Made by a program: the position numbers and the translations under genes
Source: JAEUMY01 sp031394355
GTDB lineage: Bacteria > Pseudomonadota > Gammaproteobacteria > Burkholderiales > Usitatibacteraceae
Direction: 5' to 3'
Assembly: GCA_031394355.1 (NCBI GenBank)
Contig: JANNSU010000078.1
Span: 1 to 60,737 of the forward strand
DNA length: 60,737 nucleotides
Notes under the pieces: model-generated
What the model was told of the DNA's origin: nothing
The model's input: only the letters and a program-made list of their open reading frames with translations
Databases searched by the model: none
In this document: piece after piece, positions 17,891-26,542 of the stretch
Layout of the letters: every line of letters starts with the position of its first letter
Numbering within the stretch: position 1 is the first letter of the stretch

Positions 17891-18642
17891 CGCAGCACAT
17901 GAAACCGCTGGAAGGCGAAGTTGCGTTGGTGACCGGCGCCAGCCGGGGAATCGGCCGGGCAATCCTGCATACACTGGCCCAAGCCGGCGCGACGGTGGTC
18001 GGCACAGCGACGACCGAAGCGGGTGCAGCGGCCATTACCGAAGCCCTGAAAGCAGAGGGCCTGAAGGGCGAAGGGCGCGTGCTCAACGTGCAGGATGCTG
18101 TGCAGATCGAGCCGCTCATCACGGCAATTGCTGCAGCGCATGGGCCTGTCGGCATCCTCGTCAACAATGCAGGCATCACCCGCGACAATCTTCTGGTCAG
18201 GATGAAGGACGAGGAGTGGCAGGACATTCTCGACACCAATTTGACGCCTGTCTTCACCTTGTCTCGCGCGGTACTGCGCGGGATGATGAAGGCCCGCAAG
18301 GGCCGGATCATCAATGTGGCCTCCGTTGTCGGATTCATGGGCAACGCCGGTCAGACCAATTATGTCGCTGCAAAGGCCGGGATGGTCGGGTTCAGCAAGG
18401 CACTTGCGCGTGAGGTTGGCAGCCGCAACATTACTGTCAATTGCGTAGCACCTGGATTCATCGAAACCGACATGACCAAAGCCCTGTCTGAGGATCAAGT
18501 CAAGAATTTGGTAGAACAGGTGCCGCTGGGTCGTCTGGGCCAATCCCAGGACATCGCGGATGCGGTACTGTTTCTGGCATCGCCGGGCGCAGCCTACGTC
18601 ACGGGCAGCACGATTCACGTCAATGGCGGCATGTACATGTAG
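17887..18642 (+). CDS. fabG: 3-oxoacyl-ACP reductase
   Basis: 251 residues from the ATG at 17887, overlapping the fabD stop (ATGA). Short-chain dehydrogenase: cofactor motif TGASRGIG (~18-25), NNAGIT, and catalytic Ser146, Tyr159 and Lys163 (YVAAKAG). NADPH-dependent reduction of 3-oxoacyl-ACP. The C-terminal YVTGSTIHVNGGMYM is typical of FabG. A second in-frame ATG at 17899 (MKPLEGE) is an alternative start. Confidence 0.96.
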   Translation: MTQHMKPLEGEVALVTGASRGIGRAILHTLAQAGATVVGTATTEAGAAAITEALKAEGLKGEGRVLNVQDAVQIEPLITAIAAAHGPVGILVNNAGITRDNLLVRMKDEEWQDILDTNLTPVFTLSRAVLRGMMKARKGRIINVASVVGFMGNAGQTNYVAAKAGMVGFSKALAREVGSRNITVNCVAPGFIETDMTKALSEDQVKNLVEQVPLGRLGQSQDIADAVLFLASPGAAYVTGSTIHVNGGMYM

Positions 18643-18750
18643 TCGAAAGGCTGGCGGCGAGGACAGCCGTTGACCTGTAATACGTCGCAAATGTCCTTTT
18701 TGGTAAAATGATCAGGTGTCATCTCTCAAAAGCATCAGGAGGAAGTACAA

Positions 18751-18990
18751 GTGGAAAATATTGAAGCGCGCGTCAAGAAAATTGTGGCGGAACAGCTCGG
18801 TGTAGCTGAAGCCGACATCAAGAACGAATCCTCCTTTGTTGAAGACCTGGGCGCCGACTCTCTCGACAATGTCGAGCTCGTCATGGCGCTCGAGGAAGAG
18901 TTCGAGTGCGAGATCCCGGATGAAGAAGCGGAAAAGATCACCAATGTCCAGCAGGCGATCGATTTCGTTCAATCCCATCAGGCCAAGTAA
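18751..18990 (+). CDS. acpP: Acyl carrier protein
   Basis: 79 residues from a GTG with a strong AGGAGG site at 18737-18742. Acidic four-helix carrier; phosphopantetheine attaches at Ser37 in GADSLDNVELVMALEEEF. The 108-base gap after fabG is the only sizeable one in the operon and may hold an extra promoter; TTGACC (18670) and TAAAAT (18704) are present but 28 bases apart, too far for a standard sigma-70 promoter, so I do not call one. Confidence 0.98.
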   Translation: MENIEARVKKIVAEQLGVAEADIKNESSFVEDLGADSLDNVELVMALEEEFECEIPDEEAEKITNVQQAIDFVQSHQAK

Positions 18991-19035
18991 TTTCTGCCCG
19001 CGGCAGGGGTGTAGTACTCCTGCCCGCCAAATCCC

Positions 19036-20271
19036 ATGTCAAAACGTCGTGTAGTCGTCACCGGACTCGGCATCGTGTCGCCGGTGGGTAACAGCGTGTC
19101 CGCCGCATGGGACAACATTGTCAATGGTCGCGGCGGCATCGGCCCGATCACCAAATTTGACGCTGCTGCACTGCCCACCCGCTTCGTCGGCGAGGTCAAG
19201 GAATTCAATCCTGCAGACTGGATGTCCGCCAAGGAAGTGCGGCGCATGGACACGTTTATCCACTATGGACTGGCAGTGGCCAAGCAGGCACTGGATGATT
19301 CGGGGCTGGTCATCACGGAGGAAAATTCCGTCCGGATCGGTGTGAACATGGGATCCGGCATCGGCGGCCTGCCGATGATCGAGGACACCGCGCACGAAGC
19401 ATTCGAGAAGGGGCCGAGACGGATTTCGCCGTTTTTTGTGCCGGGTTCCATCATCAACATGGTGGCGGGCATGGTGTCGATCCAATATGGTCTCAAGGGT
19501 CCGAATTATTCTATCGTGTCGGCTTGCACGTCCTCGACGCACGCCGTTGGCGATGCTTCACGCATCATCGAGTATGGCGACGCAGATGTGATGGTGGCTG
19601 GTGGGGCGGAGTCGACCATCAATCTGCTGGGCGTCGGCGGATTCTGTGCCTGCCGAGCCTTGTCCGAACGCAATGACTCGCCGGAGACGGCATCGCGTCC
19701 GTTCGACCTGGATCGCGATGGATTCGTGCTGGGTGAAGGCGGGGCGGCATTGGTGCTCGAAGAATATGAACATGCCAAGGCCAGAGGCGCGCGCATCTAT
19801 GCCGAAGTCATCGGTTTTGGCATGAGCGCTGACGCCAACCACATCACTGCCCCCAGCACGGACGGACCCAAGCGAGGCATGCAGGCAGCGCTTCGCAACG
19901 CCGGCATCAACAGCGATGCAGTGCAATACATCAACGCGCACGGGACCTCGACACCGTTGGGCGATGCGAACGAAACCGAAGCCATCAAGCTCACGTTCGG
20001 CGACCATGCGCGCAAGCTGGCCGTGAATTCCACAAAGTCCATGACGGGACACCTGCTTGGCGCTGCGGGTGCGGTGGAGGCTGTGTTCACCACGCTGGCC
20101 ATCCACCACCAGGTGTCGCCGCCGACCATCAACATCTTCAATCAGGATCCTGCGTGTGACCTGGACTACGTCGCCAACACCGCACGGGAGATGAAGATCG
20201 ACATTGCGCTGTCCAACTCCTTCGGGTTTGGCGGCACCAACGGCACGCTGGCGTTTCGCAAGCCTGCCTGA
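19036..20271 (+). CDS. fabF: Beta-ketoacyl-ACP synthase II
   Basis: 411 residues. Elongating condensing enzyme: catalytic Cys164 (SACTSSTHAVG), His302 (NAHGTSTPLGD) and His339 (STKSMTGHLLGAAG), with GFGGTNGTLAF at the C-terminus. Starts 45 bases after acpP. Together with FabD, FabG, FabH and AcpP it makes the core of type II fatty-acid synthesis; fabB, fabA/Z and fabI are not in this window. Confidence 0.98.
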   Translation: MSKRRVVVTGLGIVSPVGNSVSAAWDNIVNGRGGIGPITKFDAAALPTRFVGEVKEFNPADWMSAKEVRRMDTFIHYGLAVAKQALDDSGLVITEENSVRIGVNMGSGIGGLPMIEDTAHEAFEKGPRRISPFFVPGSIINMVAGMVSIQYGLKGPNYSIVSACTSSTHAVGDASRIIEYGDADVMVAGGAESTINLLGVGGFCACRALSERNDSPETASRPFDLDRDGFVLGEGGAALVLEEYEHAKARGARIYAEVIGFGMSADANHITAPSTDGPKRGMQAALRNAGINSDAVQYINAHGTSTPLGDANETEAIKLTFGDHARKLAVNSTKSMTGHLLGAAGAVEAVFTTLAIHHQVSPPTINIFNQDPACDLDYVANTAREMKIDIALSNSFGFGGTNGTLAFRKPA

Positions 20272-20288
20272 CCGGTTGCCGGTCCCAC

Positions 20289-21278
20289 ATGAGGCTGCTC
20301 AAGTGGGGGCTCGTTCTGGTTCTGTTGGCCAGTGCCATGCTGGGTTGGCTAGGCTGGCGATTTACCCAGACACCGCTTGCATTGCCTGTCACGCCCTTTG
20401 ACTTCACGGTGAAGCCCGGTGCTTCGCTCAAGTCGCTTTCAAATCAGTTGGGTGAAGCAGGGCTTGTCGAACAGCCGGGGGCATTGTGGCTGCTGGGGCG
20501 GGTGACAGACAAGACCGCGATCCGGGCCGGATCCTATCGCCTCACCAAGCCTGCATTGCCTGGTGACTTGCTCGACAAGTTGATCCGTGGCGATGTGATC
20601 CCTGTCAGCATTCAGTTCATCGAGGGCAGCACCTTCGCCGACATGAAACGTGTGCTCGCCGCCCACAAGGAGATCAGGCAGACAATTGGCGGTTTGTCTG
20701 ATGAGGCGCTGCTCAAGGCGCTGGGCGTTGAAGAGCGTCATCCGGAAGGGCTGTTCTTCCCCGATACCTACCACTTTGCTGCGGGAACAAGCGATCTGGA
20801 CATACTCAAGCGTGCCCAGCAAACCATGCGCCTGAAGCTCACCGAGGCGTGGGCGCAGCGTGACGAGGGGTTGCCGTACAAGTCCCCGTACGAAGCGTTG
20901 ATCATGGCTTCGATCATCGAGAAGGAAACTGGCCGCGCGGAGGAACGCACCACGATCTCTGCGGTGTTTGTCAATCGCTTGCGGATCGGCATGAGGCTGC
21001 AGACCGACCCGACTGTCATTTACGGTATTGGTCCCACCTTCGACGGAAACATCCGCAAGCGCGATCTGCTGACAGACACGCCCTACAATACGTACACGCG
21101 TGATGGATTTCCGCCGACGCCGATTGCCTTGCCCGGTTGGGGCTCACTCATCGCGGCCGTGAAACCTGCGCTGTCAGACAAGCTCTATTTCGTCGGCAAG
21201 GGCGATGGCAGCCATCACTTCTCCCGATCGCTGGACGAACACAACCGGGCAGTGGCCCGGTACCAGCTCAAACGCTAG
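20289..21278 (+). CDS. mltG: Endolytic murein transglycosylase
   Basis: 329 residues. One N-terminal membrane helix (~4-23), a LysM-like segment (FDFTVKPGASLKSLSNQLGEAGL), then the YceG domain with catalytic Glu211 in SIIEKETGRAEERT and LQTDPTVIYGIG. Cleaves nascent glycan strands in the periplasm, ending their growth. In many relatives pabC lies between fabF and mltG; here it is absent and mltG follows fabF by 17 bases. Confidence 0.95.
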   Translation: MRLLKWGLVLVLLASAMLGWLGWRFTQTPLALPVTPFDFTVKPGASLKSLSNQLGEAGLVEQPGALWLLGRVTDKTAIRAGSYRLTKPALPGDLLDKLIRGDVIPVSIQFIEGSTFADMKRVLAAHKEIRQTIGGLSDEALLKALGVEERHPEGLFFPDTYHFAAGTSDLDILKRAQQTMRLKLTEAWAQRDEGLPYKSPYEALIMASIIEKETGRAEERTTISAVFVNRLRIGMRLQTDPTVIYGIGPTFDGNIRKRDLLTDTPYNTYTRDGFPPTPIALPGWGSLIAAVKPALSDKLYFVGKGDGSHHFSRSLDEHNRAVARYQLKR

Positions 21279-21293
21279 GGCAAGATTCAACCG

Positions 21294-21917
21294 ATGAGTA
21301 TCCACCGCGGCAAGTTCATTACGCTCGAGGGCATCGATGGTGCTGGCAAGTCCACGCACCTGCAGTGGATTGCGGACGAAGTCGCCAGCCAGGGCCAAGC
21401 GGTGGTGATCACGCGTGAGCCCGGCGGCACGCCACTGGGCGAGCAGCTGCGTGAGATTCTGCTGAGAAAGGGCATGCATGCAGACACCGAGGTCCTGCTC
21501 ATGTTTGCGGCGCGGGCGGAGCATGTACGCACGCTGATTGAGCCGGCGCTTGCAGCAGGCAAATGGGTGGTGTCCGACCGCTTTACAGATGCGACCTATG
21601 CGTATCAATGTGGTGGTCGCGGCATCGCTATCGAGCGCATCGCCTTGCTGGAGAGTTGGGTGCATGGAGATCTGCAACCTGACCTGACGTTTCTCTTCGA
21701 TGCGCCAATCCAGCTCGCCCGCACCCGAGTTGCCCAGGGTACGCCGGACCCGGACAAGTTCGAGCGCGAGGAAGCAGCATTCTTCACTCGCGTGCGTGAC
21801 AATTATCTTGAGCGAGCGGGCAAGTCTGGCGGCCGTACACAGCTCATCGACTCCAGCGAGTCCATTGCGAATATTCGCGACAGACTCAAGGCTCATCTTG
21901 ACGGGCTGAAGGCGTGA
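21294..21917 (+). CDS. tmk: Thymidylate kinase
   Basis: 207 residues. P-loop EGIDGAGKST (12-21), DRFTDATYAYQCGGRGI (substrate region and LID) and the family length. Phosphorylates dTMP to dTDP. Lies 15 bases after mltG and overlaps holB by 4 bases, so the mltG-tmk-holB set is translationally coupled. A perfect palindrome at 21867-21878 encodes ANIR near the C-terminus (IANIRDR), a poorly conserved region of the family. Confidence 0.97.
   Translation: MSIHRGKFITLEGIDGAGKSTHLQWIADEVASQGQAVVITREPGGTPLGEQLREILLRKGMHADTEVLLMFAARAEHVRTLIEPALAAGKWVVSDRFTDATYAYQCGGRGIAIERIALLESWVHGDLQPDLTFLFDAPIQLARTRVAQGTPDPDKFEREEAAFFTRVRDNYLERAGKSGGRTQLIDSSESIANIRDRLKAHLDGLKA
21867..21878. repeat. GCGAATATTCGC palindrome, copy 3
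   Basis: Perfect copy near the 3' end of tmk, read as Ala-Asn-Ile-Arg. Confidence 0.95.
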
Positions 21918-22945
21918 CCGGACTCCCTTGGCATCAGACAGCACTGCGAGAGCTGCTCTCGAGACGGCCAAGAATGCCGCATGCGTTGTTGCTGACCGGT
22001 CGCGAAGGATTCGGCAAGGTCGAGTTTGCGCGCGCGCTGTCGCAATCCATGTTGTGCGAAGCACCCGAGTCGTCCGGTCTGGCTTGTGGCACCTGCCCGG
22101 CATGTGGCTGGTTTGCCCAAGGCAACCATCCCGACTTTCGAGAGGTCCTGCCCGACAACATGGTGGAAGAGGATCCTGAGACAGACGCCGCGCCAACGAG
22201 CGATGCCAAGCCCGAAAAGAAGAGTGTCCAGATCACTATCCAGCAGATTCGAAACCTGCAGCAGTTCATCGTGCTCTCCACGCACCGAGCAGGCTGGCGC
22301 ATCCTGCTGCTGCACCCGGCCGAGGCCATGAATCCGCAGGCGGCCAATGCCCTGTTGAAGACGCTTGAGGAGCCCACACCCGGCACGTTGATGTTGCTCG
22401 TTTCAGATCAGCCGGGCCGACTCATGCCGACTGTCCGCAGCCGATGCCAGGTCATAACGGTCCCGGTGTGTGAGCCGGAGGTCGCGTTGCAGTGGTTGGA
22501 GACGCAAGGGCTGGGTGCTCGCGATGCCGGCGCAGTACTCGCCCAAGCTGGCGGGGCTCCCCTGTTGGCGAAAGAGTGGGCTGACGAAGGCTATCAGGCG
22601 TTGCGCCGTCAGGTCATGTCCGCCCTGGCAGAGCCTGAACGTGCCGACTGGTTGCAGCTCGCCGGCAGTCTCGAAAAAGCGGAACTGAAGCCCGTCCTGC
22701 ACTGGATGCATACCTGGTGCTGTGATCTCATCTTGCAAGGCGCTGTTGGCTCGGTGCGCCATCACCCTGATTTCGCCAAGGCAGCTGCACGACTGTCCGC
22801 GCGCGCATCGCTGATGGCGCTATTCCGGTTCGAATCCGAGTTGCGGCAGCTTCGCCGACATATCCAGCACCCGCTCAATGCCCGCTTGTGGCTGGAACAT
22901 TTGCTGCTATCCTATGCGCGCATTGTCGCCGCGGGCTCCGCGTGA
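21914..22945 (+). CDS. holB: DNA polymerase III delta-prime subunit
   Basis: 343 residues from a GTG that overlaps the tmk stop (GTGA). Clamp-loader subunit: LLTGREGFGKVEFARAL is a degenerate P-loop, as expected because delta-prime does not hydrolyse ATP; the zinc module CGTCPACGWF and NPQAANALLKTLEEP, the SRC-containing VRSRCQVI and the C-terminal helical region follow. Acts with tau/gamma and delta to load the sliding clamp. Confidence 0.95.
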   Translation: MTGLPWHQTALRELLSRRPRMPHALLLTGREGFGKVEFARALSQSMLCEAPESSGLACGTCPACGWFAQGNHPDFREVLPDNMVEEDPETDAAPTSDAKPEKKSVQITIQQIRNLQQFIVLSTHRAGWRILLLHPAEAMNPQAANALLKTLEEPTPGTLMLLVSDQPGRLMPTVRSRCQVITVPVCEPEVALQWLETQGLGARDAGAVLAQAGGAPLLAKEWADEGYQALRRQVMSALAEPERADWLQLAGSLEKAELKPVLHWMHTWCCDLILQGAVGSVRHHPDFAKAAARLSARASLMALFRFESELRQLRRHIQHPLNARLWLEHLLLSYARIVAAGSA

Positions 22946-22995
22946 CTTGCGACTCGAATTTCGTGACCTGAACCGTTGCAGCATCCCTGAATTCA

Positions 22996-23361
22996 ATGAG
23001 CGCTGAACCCACCGCCGCCACCAGACGCCCTGATGTGATTGCCTTGAATCTCAAGGGCAAGTCCGCGCTCTATGCTGCCTATATGCCGCTTTTGAAGGGC
23101 GGCGGCTTGTTCATGGAGAGCAAACGTCATCACAAGCTGGGCGATGAGGTGCTCGTTGTCCTGAGCTTTCTTGATGAGCCCACCAAGGTGCCACTCGTCG
23201 GTTCAGTCGCCTGGATCAACCCGAATCACACCACGGGCAATCGTCCACAAGGTGTGGGCATACAACTGCCTGACACCGACATAGGCCGGGAGCTCAAGAA
23301 GAAGATCGAAGGTATTCTGGCACCGGTCATGCAGTCAGGTCGCCCCACGCATACTGTCTAG
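22996..23361 (+). CDS. pilZ: Type IV pilus assembly protein PilZ
   Basis: 121 residues, close in layout to Pseudomonas PilZ: LNLKGKSALYAAYMPLLKGGGLFM, LGDEVLVVLSFLDEP, VAWINP, GNRPQGVGIQL and the C-terminal end RPTHTV. This founding member lacks the RXXXR c-di-GMP-binding motif and is thought not to bind the nucleotide; it works through the PilB/FimX axis of pilus extension. The position between holB and tatD is conserved. No pilus structural genes are in the window. Confidence 0.94.
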   Translation: MSAEPTAATRRPDVIALNLKGKSALYAAYMPLLKGGGLFMESKRHHKLGDEVLVVLSFLDEPTKVPLVGSVAWINPNHTTGNRPQGVGIQLPDTDIGRELKKKIEGILAPVMQSGRPTHTV

Positions 23362-23412
23362 CCGCTTCGATTCGGGCGGCTATGCCGATTGCGATCATCT
23401 TGACTCATTGCC

Positions 23413-24195
23413 ATGTTCGTTGATTCCCATTGCCACCTTGATTTCCCCGAGCTGTCCGCTGAGCGCGAAAGCGTGTATGCGCTGATGGAGGCGAACAGTG
23501 TCACGCACGCGCTCACCATTTCCACGACAATCGCCACGCTGCCTGCCGTTCTCAAGGTGGCGGAATCTCATCCGCGAATATTCGCAAGCGTCGGCGTGCA
23601 TCCGGATGAGGAGCGTGATGGTCGAGAAGTGACGCAGGCAGAGCTGGTCGCGTTCGCGCGACATCCGAAGGTGGTTGCCATTGGCGAGACGGGTCTGGAC
23701 TATTACCGTCTAGTCGAGCCGCTGGACTGGCAGCGCGAGCGCTTCCGCACGCATATCCGCGCCGCACGCGAGTGCAGCATGCCGCTTGTGATCCATACCC
23801 GCAACGCTGCCGACGACACGCTGCGCATCATGCGCGAGGAGTCCGCTGGCGAGGCAGGTGGCGTGATGCACTGCTTCACCGAGACACAAGCTGTTGCCGA
23901 GGCGGCGATGGCGCAGGGCTTCTTCATATCGTTCTCTGGCATTGTCACCTTCAAGAACGCGAAGGACCTGAAGGAGACCGCCAAGGCGGTGCCGCTCGAA
24001 CGCATGCTCATCGAAACCGATTCACCGTACCTTGCCCCCGCGCCTTATCGCGGCAAGATGAACCAGCCTGGCTATGTGAAACATGTCGCCGAGGAAATTG
24101 CCTTGCTGAAGGGCGTGTCAATCGAGGAAGTGGCGCGCGTGACGACGGAAAATTTTTTCCGGCTGTTCAGTGGCGCGCAGCGGCTCTCAAGTTGA
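23413..24195 (+). CDS. tatD: TatD-family metal-dependent DNase
   Basis: 260 residues. Metal ligands are visible in order: DSHCHLD at the start, GETGLDYY, VIHTRNA, MHCFTET and IETDSPYLAP. TatD proteins are 3'-5' exonucleases and D-tyrosyl or AP-site processing enzymes; the exact role is uncertain. Last gene of the operon that starts at yceD. A perfect palindrome at 23574-23585 encodes RIFA using the rare Ile codon ATA. Confidence 0.94.
   Translation: MFVDSHCHLDFPELSAERESVYALMEANSVTHALTISTTIATLPAVLKVAESHPRIFASVGVHPDEERDGREVTQAELVAFARHPKVVAIGETGLDYYRLVEPLDWQRERFRTHIRAARECSMPLVIHTRNAADDTLRIMREESAGEAGGVMHCFTETQAVAEAAMAQGFFISFSGIVTFKNAKDLKETAKAVPLERMLIETDSPYLAPAPYRGKMNQPGYVKHVAEEIALLKGVSIEEVARVTTENFFRLFSGAQRLSS
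23574..23585. repeat. GCGAATATTCGC palindrome, copy 4
   Basis: Perfect copy inside tatD, in the phase that reads Arg-Ile-Phe-Ala with rare codon ATA. Confidence 0.95.
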
Positions 24196-24217
24196 ACATT
24201 CGACGTTGAGGGGTGCT

Positions 24218-24237
24218 CGTTGCGAATATTCGCAACG
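24218..24237. repeat. GCGAATATTCGC palindrome, copy 5, extended to 20 bp
   Basis: Intergenic copy after tatD whose flanks extend the symmetry to a 20-bp perfect palindrome (CGTT...AACG). It lies between the convergent tatD and membrane spermidine-synthase-like genes. The core is 24222-24233. Confidence 0.95.
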
Positions 24238-24293
24238 GCGGGACAAGAGTTTCCCATCCCGAACCCCTAGCTCCGAACCCCGAACCCCGAGCT

Positions 24294-26351
24294 CTACTTC
24301 AATACCTGCACCAGATTGTTGTAGTCATCCGTCCACAGCCGCCAGCCGGGCTGCGGTGTGATCACGTAGGTGGAGTCGAGAATCTGATCGCGCAGCAGGA
24401 AGCGCTTGTCGCGGGAAATGAGCACCCAGTCACTCACGGTGCGGTCGTTGTCATCATCCTTGGCAATCTCATGCACCCAGGCGGTGGTGAGACCCAGTTC
24501 ATTCCCGATCTTTTCCACAACTGGCTTCAAGTCAAGGAAGCGGTTGGAGACATGGAAAGCAATGACGCCGTCTGGCTTCATGTGCTTCAGGTAAATCTGT
24601 ACTGCCTCGAGTGTGATGAGGTGTACAGGGATGGAGTCGCTGGAGAACGCGTCGACGGCGAGCACATCGAACCCTTGCACGGGTTCCCGCTCCAGGTTGA
24701 GACGGGCGTCGCCCAGTGACAGCTCGATGGCGGCATCGCTGTCTCCAAGGTAGCTGAAGTCGCGCTTGGCGATGGTGAGGACTTCGGGATTGATCTCATA
24801 AAAACGGTAGGTGTCACCCTTGCGGCCATAGGTGGCAATGGTGCCGGTACCCAGACCAATCACACCGACCTTGATGGGCTTCTCGCCCATGAGCTGCTGC
24901 TTCAGCAGGATGCTCTTGCCAATGCCGGAGCTGGTCTTGTAGTACGTCGTCGCAGCGGCACGGAAATCCGGGTGCATGTACTGCTCGCCGTGGAGAATGC
25001 CACCGTGGACCAGTGAGCGGTGATAGGTTTTGTCTGCAGGCGCGCCATATTCACGCACGCGGAGCGTCCCGTAGAAATTGCGGGTCATCACCATGGTGTT
25101 GTCGACATACTGGTGGATCGCATAACCGCCCGCGCCAGCCGTGCCGATGGTCACCAGCACCGCTGGCACGAGGTAGAACCAGCGTTCCCGCCTGAGCAGA
25201 TATACCGCCATGATGCCGATGGCGATGAGGGCGATCTCGAGCTCGAAGTAGGCGGGTAGTACCAGCGGTGACAGCAGACCGACCAGTACTGCGCCCACGG
25301 CACCGCCGAGGGAGACCATCACGTAGAACGTCGTGAGATGACGTGGCGCCGGCTTCAGGTTGACGAGCTCGCCGTGGCAAAACATGCAGGCGATAAAGAG
25401 ACCGAACGAGAACAGTCCCGTCTGCCAATAGAGCTCGAAATGCATGTCCTTGTCCGCGAGTATCCAGCTCATCGCGAGCAGGGCAACAGCCAGCCACGGC
25501 AGAAACAGCAAGCGCGGGTACCAGCCCTTGCCATCGAAGCAGAGGATGAACGTCAACAGATACAGGGCCAGCGGAACGACCCAGAGCAGCGGGATGGACG
25601 AGATGTTCTGAGTCAAGTGGTTCGAGACCGCAAGCAGCAGGATGGAGCCCAGCGCAGCAAGTGCCACCCAGGTGAGCTTGTCTGCAGTCGTGGGTGGCGG
25701 CTCATAGGCTGTGGCAGGGCCGGGGCTGGTCATGCTGAGCGGGCCGTCGCTGCCCGCCACCGAAATATGTGCGGACTTCATGGTGTACCAGCCCGCCGCC
25801 AGACAGAGCACGGCGAACAGGGCGAATCCGATGGACCAGCCCGTGGCCTGGACCTGGGTGCTGAAGGTGGGCTCGAACAGGAAAGGGTAGCCCAAAAGCG
25901 CGATCATCGACGCCAGGTTGGACAGTGCAAACAAGCGGTAAGGACTCGATGAGGGATAAGTCCGTGCAAACCAGGCCTGAATGAGCGGGCTGGTGGTAGA
26001 CAACAGAAAGTAGGGCAGTCCGATCGTGGCGGTCAGCAGCAGGATGATTCTCAGACTCGGCGACTCGTTGCCTGCGGGCTTCCATGCCGCATCCGGAATG
26101 ATGGGCAAGAGCGCGATCGCAATGGCCAGAAGTACCGCATGCACGATGAGCTGTGTCCGTGGCGTGAGCTTGCGCGTGGTCCAGTCGGAATAGAAGTAGC
26201 CAAGCAGCAGCGTGGTCTGGAAAAAGACGAGGCAGGTTGTCCAGACAGCGGCAGTGCCGCCGAACCAGGGCAGGATCTGCTTGGCAATGATGGGTTGAAC
26301 CAGAAACAGGAGGAAAGCGGAACAGGAAATCGCGGCAGCGTAGAGCAGCAT
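24294..26351 (-). CDS. Multi-spanning membrane protein fused to a spermidine-synthase-like domain
   Basis: 685 residues from the ATG at 26351. The N-terminal ~450 residues form about twelve hydrophobic segments (first MLLYAAAISCSAFLLFLVQPIIAKQ, with the FLVQPIIAK motif typical of the family). The C-terminal ~230 residues are a Rossmann methyltransferase/aminopropyltransferase-like domain with VIGLGTGTIATYG (~495), YEINPEV, and DAFSSDSIPVHL (~565). Known as fused MFS/spermidine synthase proteins; the aminopropyl-transfer activity is unproven and no speD or polyamine gene is near. An upstream extension of the frame is not supported. Divergent from the lipase gene over a 191-base gap. Confidence 0.88.
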   Translation of the reverse strand: MLLYAAAISCSAFLLFLVQPIIAKQILPWFGGTAAVWTTCLVFFQTTLLLGYFYSDWTTRKLTPRTQLIVHAVLLAIAIALLPIIPDAAWKPAGNESPSLRIILLLTATIGLPYFLLSTTSPLIQAWFARTYPSSSPYRLFALSNLASMIALLGYPFLFEPTFSTQVQATGWSIGFALFAVLCLAAGWYTMKSAHISVAGSDGPLSMTSPGPATAYEPPPTTADKLTWVALAALGSILLLAVSNHLTQNISSIPLLWVVPLALYLLTFILCFDGKGWYPRLLFLPWLAVALLAMSWILADKDMHFELYWQTGLFSFGLFIACMFCHGELVNLKPAPRHLTTFYVMVSLGGAVGAVLVGLLSPLVLPAYFELEIALIAIGIMAVYLLRRERWFYLVPAVLVTIGTAGAGGYAIHQYVDNTMVMTRNFYGTLRVREYGAPADKTYHRSLVHGGILHGEQYMHPDFRAAATTYYKTSSGIGKSILLKQQLMGEKPIKVGVIGLGTGTIATYGRKGDTYRFYEINPEVLTIAKRDFSYLGDSDAAIELSLGDARLNLEREPVQGFDVLAVDAFSSDSIPVHLITLEAVQIYLKHMKPDGVIAFHVSNRFLDLKPVVEKIGNELGLTTAWVHEIAKDDDNDRTVSDWVLISRDKRFLLRDQILDSTYVITPQPGWRLWTDDYNNLVQVLK

Positions 26352-26542
26352 GGTTATCCCGGATGAAGGGCAACGAGCATTATACGGGCCGACTTTGTAT
26401 CGCTGCGCACGATCGGCGATGCGAGCGCGGCAGCGGCAGGTCGTGCCACCTTGCGGTAGCATCCGGCACATCAACTCACAGGTTACTGCGTGAATTCTCC
26501 TCGTTCAGCAATGCTGGCCGGTATCCAATATCAGGCCCCGGC

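Noticed and set aside
18670..18709. Internal promoter before acpP (TTGACC ... TAAAAT)
   Set aside because: The hexamers are 28 bases apart, far from the ~17 needed for a sigma-70 promoter.
21174..22196. 340-codon minus-strand open frame across mltG, tmk and holB
   Set aside because: Overlaps three conserved genes on the other strand and reads as low-quality Arg/Cys/His-rich sequence without domains.
24240..24293. CGAACCCC-type short repeats after tatD
   Set aside because: Only two or three irregular units; too short and imperfect to call an element.
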